Below are positions 19,201 to 31,179 of a stretch of 33,974 nucleotides of DNA, piece after piece. The stretch is from Mnemiopsis leidyi. Taxonomy: Eukaryota > Ctenophora > Tentaculata > Lobata > Bolinopsidae. Location of the stretch: positions 248,503-282,476 of the forward strand of contig JH154188.1 in NCBI GenBank assembly GCA_000226015.1. The letters are read 5' to 3'. The notes beneath the pieces are model-generated. The model worked only from the letters and a program-made list of their open reading frames with translations, searched no databases and was not told where the DNA came from. How positions within the stretch are numbered: position 1 is the first letter of the stretch; the number at the start of each line of letters is the position of its first letter. Position numbers and translations under genes: made by a program.

Positions 19201-22200
19201 GTAATCATCTGCAGACTCATAGAACCAATATTATATTTTATTCATAGTAGGATTAGCATCGTAATTAAGAATAAATTAATTGATCATAATTAACTAGAGA
19301 CGAAATCAGAAAATAGAACAAATAAGGAACCCTCAGGCCAAATTGAAACAAGCAACAGAAACATTATGTCAGCCGTACAGTTCAACACTGCGGTAAAGCT
19401 CCAATAAAACACAGATATGAAATCTTGGAGCAAATCCAAAAATATGATTGCGTGTATCGACAACAACAACAACAATAACAAAGCTACGGCTCGAGTGTGT
19501 AGTGGCGTGAAATAATCATTCCAGCGACCAGCAAGTCAGATATCAGATTTCACGGCACCAAATCGTTAGTTTGTGAACACACGTACTGGATTATGAAGAG
19601 CAAAAGTAGTATTGATCGTTTGCGAAAAATTTCTATTGATAAAACGAAGCATTAGGATACTCTTAACTAAGATCAACGCTGTGCCACTAAACGAATTGAA
19701 AGATCAACTCTGGGACTCAAGTCATAAAATATTGCATATGACCTAGTTTCAATAGGTATCATGTTACGAAGAGGGTTCTAAAAATAGGGACATAGAGGGG
19801 ATTTTCAGAGTCAGAGTGAGTGAGAGAGAGAGTGAGAGAGAGAGAGGGGGTGGAGGGGGGTAGACTAATAGAAAATAGAATAAACAACACGCTTGCTGAA
19901 ACGACCTGTCAGTAGGATATCGCTATCTTATATGTTATAGCTATATATCTTATATAGCTGTATGGGAAGTAGCAGTGCAACTTCAGTTTTTAACAGAGCT
20001 GTGAGTGCAGCAGCAGCAGCAGGCTAGCAAGGCGTCTACTGAAGCCACACTCTTTCTAATTACATAATTGTGAGTTACATTGGGAACAACAAGCTTACAC
20101 TTAAAGAAGTGTATGAACGCCGTATAGTGGCCACGGTAGCGTGAAATATAGTAGTGTGGGAAGTGGTACATCTCCTTCACCTTGACTAAATCTACTTAGG
20201 ATTTTCTCGAACTTCAAAGTGTTCCATCGACACGTCCTTCTTTCGGACAGGGGGGGTTGCCCGGTTGCATCTACTACCAAAAATGGATCTTATCTATACT
20301 TTTCCCGTGTTTTAGGGGCCGACCTGGACAAAATTTCTGGTCCAATACAAATGCTTAAGTTTTAATCTTATCGAGTTGATCATTACATCTGTACCTGGGG
20401 GAGGGGCGGGTCCTGGTCACTCTACCATCTTACCCCCCCCCCCCTACTTAAAATTAACTTTCACTGTGACCCAGGAGGCGAGGACGGTACAGTAACTCTG
20501 TTCTCAAGTAAAGACAACACTTTAATACATCACGTCACTCCGGGAGTGTTGTGTTGTCTTTACGGGACAATGGCAAGATTGTTTTGATACGTTTTGTGCA
20601 CGTGCAAAAAAAGTACAAAAACAAGGGTTGGCGATCGACAGCGTAAATCGGGGTATTTTGGAATATTAGCTCAAAAAGTGTCCGTCCGTCCGTACGTAGG
20701 CGCGCACGTCCGCGCGCACGGCGCACGCCCGCGCGCACGGCGCACGCTCCTTTATCAAACTTAATTATGTATACAAATACGATTATAGGTTTTAACTGCC
20801 TGAGGCCGCATAATGGATTTCACATCTGCATCATGAAATGTATACATAATTGCCTTGCAACAACTGCAACAAGATGTGCGATCAAACAATAACAAGTAAA
20901 AGTAAAGTCGATCAAAATTCTTTTGACTTAAGTTTAATTGACTTCTGTCGAATGACAGATTAAGAAATGAATGTAAGACGATTTGAATCCCAGCTCCGAA
21001 TAAATCTTTTGAACGACTAATTCATGAAACGCCATAAGCATAAAAACAACGCAGTATGATTATGAAGAAATTATGAAGGCAGCACATACAATACAATAAT
21101 GACGACGTCATGCAGAGATAAGATATTTGAAACAAACTATGCAAAGAACGCGCAATTGTGTTCAAACTTTGCGCGTGCAAATTTTCAAACATGGCTGCAT
21201 CAAACGGCTGCATTAACTCGCGCGTCTGCATTTACACGTGCCGATGCAGAACAATAATAACTAACCGAAGTTATGTCTGGTACGAGGTTGTCTGGTACGA
21301 GGTTGTCTGGTACGAGGTTGTCTGGTACGAGGTTGTCTTTACTTTTTTCATTCCTCATTTCGCAAAGTTTAATGACAATAAGCGACGGCATGATACGGGA
21401 AATCAGCGGTCGCCTGACACAATTAAAGCGGCCGCAATTCTTGTTATATTACTTATATAAGTAATTTGTTGTTACATCGGCGGATTTTTTCAACACAGTA
21501 CTTAAGAATTTTGTTTGAATTTTCGATGGTTTTATTGTTTTTACTTTGTGATTTGAATTAACTCCTTGATCGCACACAACTACAATTTTCACCCATACAA
21601 TTCAAGTACAACTTCCCATTCCCCTTATTTATTTTACCTTTTCTAGAGAGACAGATAAATTCTACTGTGCAATTGATGAGGAGATCTTCGTCTATGACAA
21701 GAGAAAACTAAACGGTTAGAAAATAAATTAAAAATAATTTTAGAATATAGACATTTTAACGAATTGTTATTGTCTATAGCAATACTACCCTATTACTAAT
21801 GCCATGAAGATTACAGTTAATTTAACATTCTGCTCGCCTTCAGAGGGGTGCTGTGCTAAATACGAATTTCATCACGAGGAAATAAACCAGATAGCAGTTG
21901 ATGAGAAAGGGCAATATCTAGTAAGTTTCTTAAAACATAAACCTGTCAGTTTTATAGTTAACTAAGTTTATAGTTATTAGTTAACTTAATAACAAACGGC
22001 GGGGGCGACAAGTAAGTTTGCTGTGAGAAGTTTGCTTATTCGGGAAAAAAAGAAGACACATACTATCTTAATCAGTGTTAAGACGAAAATGTGGCAATCT
22101 CACACTGAATTAAACCCACCTAAGAGTAAGATATAAAGCTCTGTAATTGATTAAGTCGCCACAATACGAGATCAAACCCCGGTCTTAGACCGGCGGTCTA

Positions 22201-24243
22201 CCGTTTGTATTGCGAGCAATTCGCCACTACATAACTATAAGCTGACTAGAATAGAAAGATCTGTAATCAATATTCTTGCAGGTGTCGTGTGATGATGACG
22301 GTGTTGTTGTCTGTGTAGATCTGACGCGGCAGGGAGGACGATGTGCCAGCAAGCACACCCCTCATGACAACATTTGTGCTTCTGTACAGTGGGTAGGACA
22401 CGCCTCTTTTGTTTCTCTTGTTTCTTGATAAGTACATTTCATATTTCTTGTACTGGAGCTCAGGAATTTCATAAACAGGCGATAGTGTATGTTTTTATGA
22501 GCTTATAACTGACCATAACTATAGAAATACGTAGGATTATTTTCAAAAATTGCTAATATCATTGTAGCAATCTTTATAAAATATGCATTTTGTTTCTTTT
22601 CTTCTTCACTGAGCTCCATAAACTGAAGATGCGTCAATGCCAATAGTGTGTGTTAACTACATCCCCCTCTTAAACTGTAATAATGAAACAGGTGCCAGGT
22701 CGAAGTTCCGAGATCGTGTCAGGAGGAATGGACTGTAAAATACACCATAGGTTGGACAGAGATATTTATAAATTTCTTTTCTTCTGTCCAGCACTTAATC
22801 TTTATATTTTAGCTGGATATCTTAGTTTTACCGACTGTGACCTTTTACATACATATTTTAAAGTGACATTTTATATCGAAATTTTATTTCGACCATCTAT
22901 TTTGACATTTTATGAGTCGATATAAAATGTTTTGCTACTGAGCTACCTGTGTCAGCAGATTCAAATAGAATTCATTCTTCTACTCCAGATCTACCAATTT
23001 CTATTTCATTCCAAGCATTCTACTACTATTATACTTACATATTCACATATACAATTTTGTCAGGGACGTATACAAGTCTCGCCCTATACGAACTCTAACA
23101 GAGAGGATGAACCAGCAGGGAGCTCATATAATAAACCCTCCTTTCGTTAACTCCGTCTCTACTCATCCAAACTCCAGGTTACAATCGCCATCTTATCAAT
23201 TGATATTCTGCCCCATTTTTACTCTATCTTTAGTCCCAACGCCCATGAGTCTCAGAACTACAAATTTCCCCAAGATTTTTCAATAACCATGTTTATAGTT
23301 TTTACAACAAAAATGTTTGCTATTCAGATACATGGTCGCTGGATACGGCAGTGGTACGGTGAAGGTCTGGAGATTAGGATCCAGGAAAGTGGGATATGTT
23401 CCTTTTAAACTGCTGCCCCAACATAACGCAGGCGCAGGTGGGACACTTAATTTAGTTTAGATTGAGAAATGTGCTTTCGATAATCACATGAATCTTGCCA
23501 TTTGGGCGATCTTCTAATATACATAATTACAAAAACGTGGACAAAAAGTACAAAAAAGGGTGTTTTGGGTTGAAATTGTGTATTATAAATTGTATACTGT
23601 TTCCACTAGTATAACTATCACGATTACGGAGTACCACTATTTTTCAAGGCCGTATGCCCGTATAAATGGTTACAGTTGTGAACCACACTTTGGCTTCACC
23701 TCTAAGTCTCTAACTTTCAGGTTGTGTGTGTTTGGTTGACGGTAAGACTGTCGTGTCAGGTGGAAATGACGGTTTTGTCCACATCACGGATCTCGAGGGA
23801 GGCTACTCTAACGGCTCAGCTGACATGTGAGTTACAATTACAGCTATTCAGCTATTTGTTTAGCCCACCATCAAGTTTTGTCGTCTGGTAACATACTCAT
23901 TTCACCTTTCTACTTTCTGTGTCGGTTAGCAATCGACAAAACTTCTAATTACTTAAACACCATCTGGAGGGCTCATTCAGAAGAAGCCTAAATTCTATAT
24001 ACTCTATGTTGCTGAACAAACAACATTATTTATACAACTACTAACAAATGTAAAATAAGTAAGTTCAACTTCCCTTCCCCCCACAGTACAAGTGATGAAG
24101 ATGCCGACATTGACGAGAGTTCCACCTTCAAGCTCCTCCACGGACACAAGATAAACTGGTTGTCAGGGTTCACGGACACTTCCACTCTCTTTATTTATGT
24201 GTGTGACGAGAGTTCTGTCGTTACCAAGTATACTGTCAGGTGA
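16290..24243 (+). CDS. WDR53: WD repeat protein WDR53 (9 coding exons)
   Basis: Exons: 16290-16389, 21649-21714, 21844-21920, 22282-22392, 22692-22750, 23064-23177, 23328-23437, 23721-23826, 24087-24243. All junctions are GT-AG and phases agree, giving 299 aa (human WDR53 is about 358). An in-frame TAA at 16275 precedes the ATG. Diagnostic matches to WDR53, in order: HTSTVLSVACCPD; VYDKRKL; HHEEINQIAVDEKGQYLVSC with DDDG; HDNICASVQWVPG; IINPPFVNSVSTHPNSRYMV; GSGTVKVWRL; GGNDGFVHITDLEGGYSNG; an acidic loop (SDEDADIDESS); and the hallmark HGHKINWL near the C-terminus. These form blades of a seven-bladed propeller. Human WDR53 has been reported as a DDB1-binding DCAF, a putative CUL4 ubiquitin-ligase substrate receptor. 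The shorter length comes mainly from a smaller loop before the last blade. Exon 2 uses a CTAGAG acceptor, the least certain junction. Confidence 0.9.
17050..17652 (-). CDS. Unidentified two-segment membrane protein, nested antisense in WDR53 intron 1
   Basis: An intact 200-codon frame, far longer than chance expects here. Residues 1-100 are hydrophilic, probably cytosolic, with three Y-x-T-L motifs: YPTL (45-48), YSTL (59-62) and YPTL (68-71). Residues 104-138 hold two back-to-back hydrophobic stretches (AIMFFIVLIF and LCIFNGSCTFIFWVWI) that could be a hairpin or two short helices with a small loop. Next comes a strongly basic patch (RLWRRLRR, 148-155), an acidic Glu-rich stretch (164-177) and a short tail. 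There is no signal peptide, so both ends may be cytosolic. YxxL motifs can be AP-2 sorting signals or, in pairs, ITAM-like docking sites, but that is inference. I recognise no family. It lies wholly inside a host intron on the opposite strand, and a possible acceptor (CTGCTAG) lies five bases before its ATG, so an upstream non-coding exon is possible. Confidence 0.6.
   Translation of the reverse strand: MAEEMDCITPFDTETTLSSHGNNYSNSTDQSDQNCLNHKKDEVSYPTLEVEVERHEPAYSTLDKYESYPTLENSEPPFHTNQISHINNDDSIIMKITIPPGAKAIMFFIVLIFTSNFELHLCIFNGSCTFIFWVWIRYVKSDSSGQFRLWRRLRRVVGVLCGRGEEEGPGEEEEDVEKLLGRVSNSTSLHYEDKSFLPPR
18014..18462. repeat. 11-bp minisatellite, about 41 copies, in WDR53 intron 1
   Basis: Unit AACTATAGGAC or AACTATAGAAC, i.e. 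one G/A difference scattered along the array; a few units are degenerate at each end. The near identity of units indicates recent expansion, and copy number probably varies between individuals. Confidence 0.95.
18645..18772. repeat. 21-bp degenerate tandem repeat
   Basis: Around six units of the type TCATGTTAACGTGACTAATC with variants (CGTCATTGTTGTGACTA..., TCGTGTTAACGTGACTAATC). Every unit keeps GTGACTA or GTGACTTA. Confidence 0.8.
18773..20510. other. WDR53 intron 1, middle part
   Basis: No exon or transposon recognised. Contains a GA-rich simple repeat at 19807-19861 (GAGTGAGAGAGAG then G-rich), a short (CAG)5 tract at about 20010 and a C run at about 20434. Confidence 0.5.
20511..20563. 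repeat. Short interrupted inverted repeat at the border of repeat copy B
   Basis: AAAGACAACAC (20511-20521) pairs with GTGTTGTCTTT ending near 20561, and ACTCCGGGAGT lies between them as a second small palindrome. It abuts the end of repeat copy B and may be part of a neighbouring element. Confidence 0.6.
20570..21446 (-). mobile_element. Unclassified interspersed repeat, copy B (WDR53 intron 1)
   Basis: Reverse-complement relative of copy A at 9524-10372, collinear throughout. It differs by many substitutions, by an expanded GC-rich block (GCGCACGCCCGCGCGCACGG and neighbours, about 20700-20750) where copy A has ACGT repeats, and by an inserted 15-bp tandem array at 21276-21335. No coding frame. 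The divergence suggests both copies are old and independently inserted. Confidence 0.75.
21276..21335. repeat. 15-bp tandem repeat, four perfect copies
   Basis: TCTGGTACGAGGTTG repeated four times exactly inside repeat copy B; absent from copy A, so it arose after the copies split. Confidence 0.95.
22050..22230 (-). mobile_element. Probable tRNA-derived SINE in WDR53 intron 3
   Basis: On the minus strand the head reads TAGTGGCGAATTGCTCG (complement of 22213-22229), resembling a Pol III A box, followed ~35 bases later by GGGGTTTGATCTCG (complement of 22167-22180), resembling a B box (GGTTCGANNCC). The tRNA-like head is followed by an unrelated body. The head does not fold as an intact tRNA as far as I can see. 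The 3' limit and target duplication could not be fixed, and the body end is a guess. Confidence 0.5.
23488..23572. repeat. Possible small fragment of the copy A/B repeat family
   Basis: ATCTTGCCATTTGGGC is followed by ACAAAAACGTGGACAAAAAG and TACAAAAAAGGG, resembling the terminal ~80 bp of copies A and B (TTGCCATT..., CGTGCAAAAAAAGTAC). It lies in WDR53 intron 7, is too short for certainty, and its parts sit in a different relative order. Confidence 0.35.
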
Positions 24244-24905
24244 TAAAGTCTTTATATTTCAACCATTTCAAAGTTGTTTAAATGTTTTATTTATTTTATA
24301 GGCATTAGGAGAGTAAAGTTGTTAAAATATTTTAACTATTTTATAAACATTAGAAGAGTAAATTTGGCTACCGTTTTAATGGACATTGGAATAGTTACTA
24401 GGTTAACCAGTTATGGACATTGGACAATGGAATAGTTACTAGGTTACTGTTGTTATGGATTGATTACCTAGGAACTAATGGTAGTGTTACTGACTGTTTA
24501 GTTGATTGCCCTATTGACTGGACATTACTAGTACCGCACTAAGGTTTAAGTTGCTTTAACTTTAGTGGATTAGTTTCATACTTCACGTTATGTTAACTGA
24601 TAATTTATCAAAATATTTCTCAGTAACTTTGACATACAGAAAGTAAATTACTTATTTAACGTTGCTGATTACTTCAGTAACTTGAAATTTCCAGCTGTGA
24701 AAGTAAGGTTACTTCACTTGAGTATTAAATGTGAGAGCATAATCCAGACTTTTTAAGCACCGGCAGTTAATTTCTTTTACTCTTAGATTTATTATCTTGT
24801 CATCATACTTTGCGTCATACATTCATGTAGAAATTAAGTGTTTAAATTCTTATCTTGAAGTTGAAGTAACCCAAACCTGCCCTTTTCACATTCCTGATTC
24901 TACTT
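24244..24905. other. WDR53 3' flank
   Basis: AT-rich with loosely repeated words (TTAGAAGAGTAAA, GGACATTGGAATAGTTACTA). The WDR53 3' UTR must end here or beyond; no convincing AATAAA is visible. Confidence 0.4.
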
Positions 24906-25132
24906 AGCATCTATAAAATCCGCCCTGTAAATGCTGCTAGCTTAGCATCTATAAAATCCGCCCTGCAAATGCTGCTAGCTTAGCAGCTATAAAATCCGCC
25001 CTGTAAATGCTGCTAGCTTAGCAGCTATAAAATCCGCCCTGTAAATGCTGCTAGCTTAGCATCTATAAAATCCGCCCTGTAAATGCTGCTAGCTTAGCAT
25101 CTATAAAATCCGCCCTGTAAATGCTGCTAGCT
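24906..25132. repeat. 38-bp tandem repeat, six copies, downstream of WDR53
   Basis: Unit begins AGCATCTATAAAATCCGCCC and ends TGTAAATGCTGCTAGCTT. Copies differ at one to three positions (AGCAGC for AGCATC, TGCAAAT for TGTAAAT). Each unit contains a TATAAAA word. Confidence 0.97.
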
Positions 25133-25729
25133 CATGACGGGCTCTACCCGGCTCAGAAGTTTATTTATAAACCACTTAGTATCTATCTGCAAGACTAGTT
25201 AACTCTAGTTTTACTGAACTTGTTATACTGAACTCGCCAGAAATCTGTCACGATTTTCTCGTTATGTCTCCAACTTTCCTCTGACAAAACGACCTAAGAC
25301 ACTTTCCTCCGTAAACACGTTTTATCAGAAAACTACAATCCAAGTAACTACACCACCCTGACTAATATGAATACCTGTCTCGACCTTGACATAAAGAGGA
25401 TAATGTCTGACAAAGTAATTACCGGTTCATTATCTAATTATCTGATCACCATGACAACCTACGCGCGACGTGCCGTCATCTTTGTTTACGTTCTAGTCGG
25501 AGTTCTCCCGTTTCACGTACTGGACATCATTGTTTGGGTGTCAGGATCACAGCCCCGTCCCTTTTTCTAATCCTCCGTATTTCCGGACAATCAATCAGAA
25601 ACGGTCGGCGGGAGAGCCGGGGTCAGTCAGGTAGGGACAGTAGTTGGGGGGTTCTAGAGATACTTATCCTGCAGCTGGATGTGACAGTCTCGATCTTGGC
25701 ACATCTCACGTGCAGGCCAGTACTGCAAT
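25133..25729. other. Spacer between two minisatellites
   Basis: Open stretches at 25367-25570 and 25534-25734 (each ~66 codons) overlap in different frames, have no recognised domains and no splice context. I do not call a gene. Confidence 0.4.
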
Positions 25730-26466
25730 TTTAGGTGGAATTATCTGCAGTTTTAGGTGGAATTTCTTGCCAGTTTTAGGTGGAATTTCTTGACAGTTAT
25801 TGGTGGAATTATCTGTTGTTTTAGGTGGAATTAATTGACAATTTTAGGTGGAATTACTTGACAGTTTTAGGTGGAATTTCTTGACAGTTATTGGTGGAAT
25901 TATCTGTTGTTTTAGGTGGAATTAATTGACAATTTTAGGTGGAATTATCTGCTGTTTTAGGTGGAATTATCTGCAGTTTTAGGTGGAATACCTTAGCAGT
26001 TTTAGGTGGAATTATTTGCGATTTTTAGGTGGAATTTCTTGACAGTTTTAGGTGGAATTATCTGCAGTTTTAGGTGGAATGGCTTTAACAGTTTGAAGTG
26101 GAATTATCTGCGGTTTTAGGTGGAATTATTCGGGGTTTTAGGTGGAATTATCTGCGGTTTTAGGTGGAATTATCTGCAGTTTTAGGTGGAATTATCTGCG
26201 GTTTTAGGTGGAATTACTTGACAGTTTTAGGTGAAATTATCTCCGGTTTTAGGTGAAATAATCTGCAGTTTTAGGTGGAATTATCTGCAGTTTTAGGTGG
26301 AATTATCTGCGGTTCTAGTTGGAATTACTTAAAAGTTTTAGGTGGAATTATCTGCGGTGTTAGGAGGAATTATCTGCGGCGGTTTTAGTTTGAATTTCTT
26401 GACAGTTTTAGGTAGAATTTCTTGCATATTTAGGCGAAATTATCTGCAGTTTTAAGTGGAATTACG
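25730..26466. repeat. 22-bp minisatellite, about 33 copies
   Basis: Unit TTTTAGGTGGAATTATCTGC plus AG, with a variant family ending TTCTTGACAG or TACTTGACAG. A run of about four units (near 25760-25830) recurs about 88 bp later, showing block duplication within the array. Units grow more divergent toward 26400, as expected of an array that is older at that end. Confidence 0.95.
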
Positions 26467-27023
26467 TTATTTTTTAAGTTTTGGAAAGCAAAAGAAGGTT
26501 TTCTCGGTTGATAAAGATCGTGATCAGTGTTGTTGGATGGGACAACAAGTTACACAATGGACTGTTGTTTGGTTAAAATATCAAAATTTACATACATTGC
26601 ATCTGATAAATTTTGTTTCAGTCTCATGATACTTCTGAAAACAATTAAACCTTCCGCTGTTTATTCATGCCTACATTCTGAAAATGTCGAAAAAGTGCGA
26701 ACTTTTTTATTAAAAAATTTATGTCAATTAATTACTTTCAGCAGGATTTTTGTTTTCAGAAAAAAATTGATTTCCCATTTTATTCAAATCTCGCAACATA
26801 TTATTCCTGGCGAAGTGAAAAACCGCCTTGAAAATATAATATTATTATCATAAAACTGATAGATACACTGTGACAAACATCATTATAAATCCTTAATAGA
26901 CAAAACTTCGGCAAAAGTTCTTCTTTGGCTGCCGGGGCATCCCGAAACTTTATGTGCTTTAGAACGTGCAATGGGCCCACTGGGCAAAACTTTAAGAATA
27001 GCTAAGATCACCTTATCAAAAAA
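26467..27023. other. FoxG 3' flank
   Basis: Holds the FoxG 3' UTR on the minus strand: TTTATT words (AATAAA on the minus strand) at about 26659, 26705 and 26777 are candidate polyadenylation signals. A 108-codon plus-strand open frame (26527-26853) overlaps them, is AT-driven and has no recognised domain; I regard it as chance. Confidence 0.4.
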
Positions 27024-28339
<1,316 letters not shown>

Positions 28340-28472
28340 CTATCGACACGATCTAGAGTAATTGACTGCAAATGATAAACGATCGGAACAATCGCACGAA
28401 CTGGATTAATGATGTAACCAAGTGGGCTCGGTTTAAGTAAGGTAGGTACTCGAGTAACGTTAGGGTCCGTAA

Positions 28473-28560
28473 CACGTGACTTGATGCCTTCACGTGTTAC
28501 CTGATACCGCCTGCGAGTGGTGCGTGTCTCCCAGGTCACGTGATATGAGGCGCCCACGTG
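28473..28560. promoter_or_regulatory. Cluster of four CACGTG E-boxes upstream of FoxG
   Basis: CACGTG occurs at 28473, 28491, 28537 and 28555, i.e. four in 88 bp, where one is expected per ~4 kb. The first two form an 11-bp inverted repeat (GTAACACGTGA ... TCACGTGTTAC). The cluster lies 140-227 bp before the FoxG ATG, in the likely promoter or 5' UTR. CACGTG is bound by bHLH-ZIP factors (USF, MYC/MAX, MITF/TFE) and some bHLH-PAS or Hairy-type proteins. Confidence 0.7.
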
Positions 28561-28639
28561 ACTCAGCTGCGCGCGGTCCTGGTGCTCTCTCCCCCGGATT
28601 GCGTGCCGGGGCCGAGATATGAGGCTCAATTCTCTGCAC

Positions 28640-30090
28640 GGTCAATTAAACATGAGTATCATTTGAGAAGCAAACCTTGTAGGGGTAATTAGAAGCCCTG
28701 CTTGACTCCAAAACAAGGCGTGTGGAAGTAACATAGTTGCCATTGTTTTGTTGCTTGTCCTAACTGTGTCTGATGAGAGTTGGCCAACAAGGTGTTTGCA
28801 GATTGGTCTGTCTGACCGGCCCAAGCTGTTGTCTGTTTTTCTCTCACTTGATTGGATATCAACAAGATAATAACCAAGCTCCATATCGAGTATGCTTGAC
28901 GTTCTGACAGGTTTCCATTCTTCTTCTCGGAAACAGCTAGGAGTACAGACGGCAAATTATCACCGAGTTCCTTTAAACGATTGATGGAATTGAGAAATTG
29001 GTTAATCGGGAGACAATGTTGAGAATTTCTCCCTTCACGGTTTTATCAGTGTTATTTATTCGTGATAACCGGTACCATATACCCGGCTGAATTCAGCCCC
29101 AAAACACACTTCAACATCACCCTAGATCGTCTATATTTACACCGTGGTATCTTTAATTTCGCACCTCCGCATAATTCCCTTTAGCATCCCCCGCCAATAA
29201 TTAACATGCCTTGTTACCGTGTCATAAAGTTAATGTAATCGGGAAGCGTGGTTTTGTAAGGACTTACTTAGTGGCTGTTGACAAGCACGGCAGACAATAT
29301 GAAACTGGTTTTCTGGCTACTAATTTTCTGGATACAAACCTCCTGGCGTTAAATCTTCCTGCAGTAGGGCCCTGAAAACCCCTGTTATGGATAAGTGTAT
29401 GTGCCTGACTGGACACTGCAGCAACGCAGTGCTTGGCGGCTTTAAACTTGAAAGGTTAGGAGGGATGTTTCAGTTTACTAGAGGCACCATTTCGATAAGA
29501 AGCTCCAACTCCAAGTCTCCATGAATTAGTCATAATTATATTCGAAACAGTCTCCAGGGCTTTAAGCTCAGGAAGTATCAGTCTCACCCTAATTTCTCGC
29601 TGCAGTTTTCCCGACGTTACATCATGAATACAGAGCTTCTTACTGCTTAGTCTTTGATTGTGGTCATACATTGATCATTTGATCAAAGCATACGTAGGTA
29701 ATATTGACTGGATGCTCGAGATTCCATACAATATGTTTCATGATAATGCGAGTTTCTGCACAAGCTTCTAGTTCTATAAACAAGTTCTTACAATTAGTTA
29801 AGTATTAAACTTAGAGATTGTAGCTGTATTTGTGTCAAACAACTCTGAAATGTCACTGTTTATAAGCGAATGATCTACTGGTGACAGATTCAATGGATAT
29901 GATGATCATATTTCACCTTTCACGTCAATTTTTTGACATGTCGCTTTGTCAGGGGCTAGACAAATCCTCCTCCGTAATTTCGCAATAACTCACGCTTTTT
30001 CTGACATAACGCCCCTTAAAATTCACAGGAAATTACATAAATCAAACGATCCAAACGTTATACCCTCACCAAACGTTATACCCCCACCAG
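28640..30090. other. FoxG upstream intergenic region
   Basis: Unique sequence with short overlapping open frames on the minus strand (28642-28955, 29456-29671) that share no recognised domain. No transposon ends or RNA genes seen. Confidence 0.4.
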
Positions 30091-30200
30091 GATTAGGAAC
30101 ACTGTCGTGGAGGATTAGAGACACTGTTGTGGAGGATAAGGGACACTGTTGTGGAGGATTAGGGACACTGTTGTGGAGGATTAGGGACACTGTCGTGGAG
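30091..30200. repeat. 22-bp tandem repeat, five copies
   Basis: Unit GATTAGGGACACTGTTGTGG plus AG, five consecutive copies with one to three differences. Directly before it, CAAACGTTATACCC occurs twice. The short open frames here are products of the repeat. Confidence 0.95.
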
Positions 30201-30537
30201 GAAAACACGGATTTTAGTGGCACCCCAACAAATAGCCCCGTTTAAACTGCGGCGACACCAAATCTTCCACAGCTCCCAGTCACCCCGAGTTTTAATCCTT
30301 AACTGAAAAACAATGCACCCCACACTCCTTGTTTAACACTTATAGAAGTAATCCCCGGCCTCTAAACTCCTTGTTTGGTCCATTCAGCACGTGTGAAGTT
30401 ATTGGTTTGAGTTATTGGATAATAGGCTAATAGATGCTAAGAATGATTTGATTATCGACTTATCAATATCGCGGTGGCCGTGACCTGTTTGGGTTCTGTG
30501 AATTTTAAGGTAACATGACCAAGTTCTGGCAATGTTC

Positions 30538-30570
30538 CGGTCACGTGACCGACTTTTGCCGAATATTCGG
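30538..30570. promoter_or_regulatory. Two adjacent perfect palindromes
   Basis: CGGTCACGTGACCG (14 bp, 30538-30551) is followed eight bases later by CCGAATATTCGG (12 bp, 30559-30570). The first holds GTCACGTGAC, the palindromic CLEAR/E-box site of TFE/MITF-type factors. It lies 2.2 kb upstream of FoxG. No gene start is recognised next to it. Confidence 0.5.
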
Positions 30571-30989
30571 TCAATTTCCACGCCTTGTAAACCTGACAAT
30601 TGAAAGGATGGATTTATCCGAACTGATCGTGCTGAGGAAACAGACGAATGTCATTGTCAGATTTCCATGTTATTGTTGCAGATTGACTGATCTCTGGACA
30701 ACGATCATATTAATTTCCTATCAGACACGATCTTGAAGTAAGGATCAGTACTAACTTCAACACCAACATAAGAAGATCCATACAAACCAAGATCTGATTA
30801 TTGAGATACCCACCAATTCATCAAAATCATGTTGTCAGATCATTCCTCCCATACTATACGGCTAACTCTATGACGATGCCGTCAAACAATGAGCTATAGA
30901 ATATTCAGTCTGCAATCCCGCTAAGCTGGACTACTGATGGTATCAAGAACAACCACCCTGGTGCCGGACAACAGGATCTGAGCTCCTAC

Positions 30990-31179
30990 CGGTCATTATC
31001 TAATCCGGTTAATGGGTCGCCAATATACCCAACTTTCGACACAATCCCCGTTGGATATGTCTTGTGAAACTTCCGGGCAGTAGGGGTGATCGTAAATTTG
31101 ATTTCATCGGGAGAAGCCGTATATCTCGAAGTGAGGTTTTGGACGAAGTTTGGGACGTAGTACGGGCCAGTACCATCTC
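30990..31179 (-). CDS. Possible exon of an unidentified minus-strand gene
   Basis: After an acceptor-like AACGTTATCAG, the minus strand is open for 63 codons, reading GTGPYYVPNFVQNLTSRYTA, then SPDEIKFTITPTARKFHKTY and GIVSKVGYIGDPLTGLDND, up to a candidate donor (CCG then GTAGGA) or a TAG three bases later. The composition is protein-like and includes one N-glycosylation sequon (NLT). No family recognised and no proven partner exon. It may be an exon, a gene relic or part of an old mobile element. Confidence 0.3.

Noticed and set aside
26527-26853. 108-codon plus-strand frame downstream of FoxG.
   Set aside because: AT-driven composition, no domain, and it overlaps the likely FoxG polyadenylation region on the opposite strand.
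29946-30245. 99-codon plus-strand frame with repeated RDTVVED motifs.
   Set aside because: The motif is created by the 22-bp tandem repeat, which is not a multiple of three; no splice or start context.
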